This document shows, piece by piece, positions 60,818-64,000 of a stretch of 64,000 bases of DNA. The position numbers and the translations under genes were made by a program. This DNA comes from Microcoleus sp. bin38.metabat.b11b12b14.051 (lineage in GTDB: Bacteria > Cyanobacteriota > Cyanobacteriia > Cyanobacteriales > Microcoleaceae). The stretch covers positions 124,001 through 188,000 of the forward strand of contig NZ_JAAFKD010000010.1 in assembly GCF_013299165.1 (NCBI RefSeq), written 5' to 3'. The notes under the pieces are model-generated. The model was not told where the DNA came from. It did not search any database and worked only from the letters and a program-made list of their open reading frames with translations. Within the stretch, counting starts at the first letter, position 1. Each line of letters starts with the position of its first letter.

Positions 60818-61069
60818 AAAGAATTGGTTTAAAGCCGGAATCATTGTATGGAGAACTTAAAATCTGACTATTCATTTCTCCAATCCTCTTTCTTCCAGAT
60901 CGAGTGCTGTCAAGCGGTCAGCCCTTCGACTTCGCTGACAATCAACAATCAACAGTCAACAGTCAACAGTCAACAATCAACAATCAACAGTCAACAATCA
61001 ACAATCAACAATCAACAATCAACAGTCAACAGTCAACTGTCAACTGTCAACTGTCAACTGTCAACTGAA
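60818..61069. repeat. Dispersed repeat and AACAGTC heptamer array preceding acnB's 3' end
   Basis: The first part (60823-60915) repeats the AATTGGTTTAAAGCC, GACTATTCATT, CTTTCTTCCAGAT segment seen at 51.7 kb. The second (about 60943-61065) is about 17 units of CAACAGT/CAACAAT/CAACTGT, ending one base before the acnB stop codon on the opposite strand. A CTTCGACTTCGCTGA insert lies at 60925-60939. Confidence 0.87.
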
Positions 61070-63685
61070 TTACTTGCTCAACACACCTTCAGGAATACCC
61101 AAAATATCCTCAATTCGAGGCATATCTTCCAAAGCAATCACTCGTCCTTCATCCTCAAATCCAGCAATTTGATCGAAATTCAAATATCGATACAAATCCC
61201 CAGCAAAAGGATTGATTTTTTTCGCGACAATCTCGTGGTATTCTTCGACTGTGGGAATGCGACCTAACAGCGAACAAACAGCCGCTAATTCCGCCGAACC
61301 GAGATAAACTTGTGCATCTTTGCCCATGCGGTTGTTGAAGTTGCGAGTCGAAGTTGAAAATACAGTTGTGGCATCTTTAACCCGCGCTTGATTTCCCATA
61401 CAAAGACTGCATCCCGGCATTTCTGTGCGCGCTCCAGCGGCTCCAAAAATGCTGTAATAACCTTCTTCTTTCAGTTGCTGTTCGTCCATGCGAGTGGGCG
61501 GACAAATCCATAGGCGAGTTTTCACTTCTCCTGAACCTTCCAATACCTTCGCAGTGGCGCGGTAGTGACCGATATTTGTCATGCAGGAACCGACAAATAC
61601 TTCGTCTACCCGATCGCCCGCAACCGCACTCAACAGCTTCACATTATCCGGGTCATTCGGCGCAGCCACAATGGGTTCTGTAATTTCGTTGAGATCGATT
61701 TCGATGATTTCCACGTACTCAGCATCAGCATCCGCTTCCAGCAACACCGGATTCGCCAGCCATTCCTCCATTTTCGCCACCCGGCGCATCATCGTGCGCG
61801 CATCTTGATAGCCCCGCGCGACCATGTTTTTTAGCAGCGCGACATTAGAACGAATGTACTCAGAAACAGTCTCTACGCTCAATTTAATGGTGCATCCGGC
61901 GCAAGAACGCTCGGCGGAGGCATCGGTCAATTCAAAAGCCTGCTCGACCTTTAAATCGGGCAAACCTTCAATCTCCATAATCCGCCCAGAAAAGACGTTT
62001 TTCTTATTCTGTTTCGAGACTGTCAGCAAACCTTTTTGAATTGCTACGTAGGGAATGGCATTCACAACATCCCGCAGCGTTACTCCGGGTTGCAATTCAC
62101 CTTTAAATCTGACTAAGACCGATTCTGGCATATCCAAAGGCATGACGCCCAAAGCAGCAGCAAATGCTACTAATCCCGAACCCGCAGGGAAGGAAATTCC
62201 TAAAGGAAAACGAGTGTGAGAATCGCCACCAGTTCCGACTGTATCCGGCAACAACATCCGGTTCAGCCAAGAGTGAATAATGCCGTCTCCCGGCCGCAAA
62301 GCTATACCTGCCCGCTGTGCCATGAAATCGGGTAATTCGTGGTGAGTTTTGACATCAACTGGTTTCGGATAGGCGGCGGTGTGGCAGAAACTTTGAATTA
62401 CCAAATCGGCGCTAAATCCCAAACAAGCTAGTTCTTTTAATTCGTCGCGAGTCATGGGCCCGGTGGTATCTTGGGAACCGACTGTGGTCATTAATGGTTC
62501 GCAAGATGTGCCGGGACGAACGCCACCTAAACCGCAAGCTTTCCCTACCATTTTTTGGGCTAAAGTGAAGCCTTTTCCGGTATCGGCGGGTACTGTTGGG
62601 CGGGTGAAAATCTGGCTGATTTCTAGTCCTAAAGCTTCGCGAACTTTATCGGTTAAAGTGCGTCCAATTAAGAGCGGAATCCGGCCGCCGGCGCGCACTT
62701 CGTCGAGAATTGTGTCGGGTTTGAGGGTGAAGGTGGAGATGATTTCTCCGGCTTCGTTGGTGATTTCGCCTTTGTAGGGATGGATGGTGATTACCATGCC
62801 GGTTTCCATTTGGGCGACATCGCATTCGATCGGCAATGCACCGGAATCTTCAGCGGTATTGAAGAAAATCGGGGCGATCGCACTTCCGAGAATATAACCG
62901 CCGTTGCGCTTGTTGGGTACAAACGGAATATCGTTACCAATGTGCCACAGCACCGAGTTAATCGCCGATTTCCGCGAGGAACCGGTGCCGACAACATCGC
63001 CAACGTAGGCTACGGGATGACCTTTTTGCTTTAATTGGGCGATCGTTTCCAGAGATCCGGGCATCTTGCTTTCGAGCATTGCCAAAGCGTGCAGGGGAAT
63101 GTCCGGCCGCGTGGTAGCCTGAGGTGCGGGAGACAAGTCATCGGTATTGGTTTCTCCTGGCACTTTGAAGACTGTTACCGTAATTGCTTCCGCTAGTTCG
63201 GGGCGACCGGTAAACCACTCAGCATCGGCCCAAGAATCGACTACTTGCTTGGCGTAGGGATTAGTATCCGACAGGGCGAGAATGTCGTGGAAAGCGTCAA
63301 ATACTAACAGCGTTTTGCTCAAGGCGCGGGCTGCCGTGGCGGGGATAGCGATTTCAGCAGTAGGATTGAGCAAATCGATTAAAGATTGGACGTTGTAACC
63401 GCCCATCATTGTCCCCAGCAGGTAAACTGCCCATTTGGGAGCAATTAGGGGGCTGTGGATTTCGCCTTTGGCGATGCCGGTCAGAAAACCTGCTTTGACG
63501 TAGGCGGCACTATCTACGCCCGGTGGTACACGATCGCGCAATAATTCGATTAAGGCGGATTCTTCCCCCGGCGGCGGATTTTTGAGTAATTCGCAGAGTT
63601 CTGACGTTTGCTGGGCGTCTAGCGGCAGCGGTGGAATTCCCAATGCGGCGCGATCGGCAGCGTGTTGGCGGTAAGATTCAAGCAT
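61070..63685 (-). CDS. acnB: Aconitate hydratase B (bifunctional aconitase/2-methylisocitrate dehydratase)
   Basis: AcnB converts citrate to isocitrate in the TCA cycle, using a [4Fe-4S] cluster, in the cytosol. The protein has the AcnB-type N-terminal HEAT-like domain ([26 protein letters not shown]), the swivel domain, and the catalytic domains. The latter include [47 protein letters not shown] and the three cluster cysteines in [13 protein letters not shown] and [15 protein letters not shown] further 78 in-frame bases upstream (from 63763) translate repeat DNA. The ATG at 63685, with GAGGAGAGAGGAAA just before it, is chosen, giving 871 residues as is usual for AcnB. It is monocistronic. 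Confidence 0.95.
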   Translation of the reverse strand: MLESYRQHAADRAALGIPPLPLDAQQTSELCELLKNPPPGEESALIELLRDRVPPGVDSAAYVKAGFLTGIAKGEIHSPLIAPKWAVYLLGTMMGGYNVQSLIDLLNPTAEIAIPATAARALSKTLLVFDAFHDILALSDTNPYAKQVVDSWADAEWFTGRPELAEAITVTVFKVPGETNTDDLSPAPQATTRPDIPLHALAMLESKMPGSLETIAQLKQKGHPVAYVGDVVGTGSSRKSAINSVLWHIGNDIPFVPNKRNGGYILGSAIAPIFFNTAEDSGALPIECDVAQMETGMVITIHPYKGEITNEAGEIISTFTLKPDTILDEVRAGGRIPLLIGRTLTDKVREALGLEISQIFTRPTVPADTGKGFTLAQKMVGKACGLGGVRPGTSCEPLMTTVGSQDTTGPMTRDELKELACLGFSADLVIQSFCHTAAYPKPVDVKTHHELPDFMAQRAGIALRPGDGIIHSWLNRMLLPDTVGTGGDSHTRFPLGISFPAGSGLVAFAAALGVMPLDMPESVLVRFKGELQPGVTLRDVVNAIPYVAIQKGLLTVSKQNKKNVFSGRIMEIEGLPDLKVEQAFELTDASAERSCAGCTIKLSVETVSEYIRSNVALLKNMVARGYQDARTMMRRVAKMEEWLANPVLLEADADAEYVEIIEIDLNEITEPIVAAPNDPDNVKLLSAVAGDRVDEVFVGSCMTNIGHYRATAKVLEGSGEVKTRLWICPPTRMDEQQLKEEGYYSIFGAAGARTEMPGCSLCMGNQARVKDATTVFSTSTRNFNNRMGKDAQVYLGSAELAAVCSLLGRIPTVEEYHEIVAKKINPFAGDLYRYLNFDQIAGFEDEGRVIALEDMPRIEDILGIPEGVLSK

Positions 63686-64000
63686 TTTCCTCTCTCCTCG
63701 GATAGTTTTGGGTAGTTGTTTGCGGATGACCGGGCGGTTGAAACCGCTTTTATAGGAACACAACCCACTCCCAGCGGGTTGAAGACCCTGGGTTGATTAA
63801 ATTACATTATCCTCTGGTGTCCCCGGAGGCGGACATCGTTTGTATAGACGCGCTTTCAATGTACGTCTTATCTTATCTGAACCCTATTGAGCCATACATG
63901 AAAATTTAATGCAACTTCAGGAACAGTAGATTTTCCTACCAAAGATAGATGCGCTCTCCACTGGGAGTCCATGTCAAACTCCTCTCGATCAGTTTTGGGA
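63686..64000. other. 5' region of acnB with diverged repeat unit
   Basis: Contains GACCGGGCGGTTGAAACCGC (63729-63748), AACCCACTCCCAGCGGGTTG (63763-63782), and GTTTGTATAGACGCGCTTTC (63839-63858). This is the same module as the 49.4-kb repeats, in opposite order. The acnB promoter should lie here but no clear hexamers are seen. No gene. Confidence 0.5.

Noticed and set aside
60943-61068. AACAGTC tandem array as CRISPR or coding repeat
   Set aside because: The period is 7 bases without spacers; the open frames through it have no start signals or family similarity.

Overview
The window is chromosomal DNA of a filamentous, probably non-heterocystous cyanobacterium of the Microcoleus/Oscillatoria/Phormidium kind. 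The clues are frequent GCGATCGC (HIP1-type) sites, families otherwise found mainly in cyanobacteria (slr1658/slr1659 regulators, cyanobacterial-type glutamate-cysteine ligase, a trifunctional Ser/Thr kinase/ATPase/histidine kinase, a Mo-nitrogenase C-terminal-like protein), and intergenic regions full of 7-bp tandem repeats and palindromic elements. The genus is inference; no rRNA gene is present.

Layout. 1-3.3 kb: the end of a chemotaxis-type operon (cheA-cheW-cheR). 3.5-5.3 kb: two membrane-associated proteins of uncertain role, divergently transcribed. 6.0-8.5 kb: clpC with a strong terminator. 8.7-14.2 kb, minus strand: an orphan HigA-like antitoxin, a Uma2 nuclease and a 1354-residue multi-span membrane protein. 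14.3-20.9 kb, minus strand: two peroxiredoxins, a tRNA with a CAT anticodon, a LysM/M23 peptidoglycan hydrolase, trmL and gshA. Peroxiredoxins and glutathione synthesis give this part an oxidative-stress flavour.

21-24 kb is a graveyard: the tail of an IS200/IS605-type tnpB, a ctaE (cytochrome c oxidase III) interrupted by one in-frame TAG, a ctaD reduced to its 3' third, and a decayed ISAzo13-type insertion sequence abutting ctaD exactly where its coding sequence breaks off. 24-27 kb: small conserved cyanobacterial genes and an HD-domain protein.

The most interesting locus is 27.3-29.4 kb. An ATP-grasp ligase of the microviridin MvdC/MvdD type lies directly downstream of a 76-residue peptide gene whose C-terminus is a Ser/Thr-rich then Asp/Glu-rich core. 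This is the architecture of a graspetide (omega-ester/amide RiPP), but the core does not read as the microviridin core. A divergent vMAP-type helix-turn-helix protein and three CGAC repeats at 10-bp phase lie in the shared promoter region.

29.8-39.2 kb: an Rpn-family nuclease, a GH13 amylase with a CBM20-like tail, a glycosyltransferase, a CysQ/IMPase-type phosphatase, a Crp-family regulator translationally coupled to an M61-PDZ protease, and a TerB protein. 39.9-45.8 kb: a 1983-residue trifunctional kinase. 45.9-47.3 kb: duplicated peptidoglycan-binding-domain genes with the same operator-like block upstream of each. 47.7-51.5 kb: nnr, mnmA and a small secreted or anchored protein. 52.3-56.8 kb: a signalling operon of RsbU-like PP2C phosphatase, slr1658-type ATPase, slr1659-type STAS-like protein and a PAS/class IIIb nucleotide cyclase. 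57.2-64 kb: a lipoprotein solute-binding protein, a secreted pentapeptide-repeat protein, a cupin, a PIN-domain remnant and acnB.
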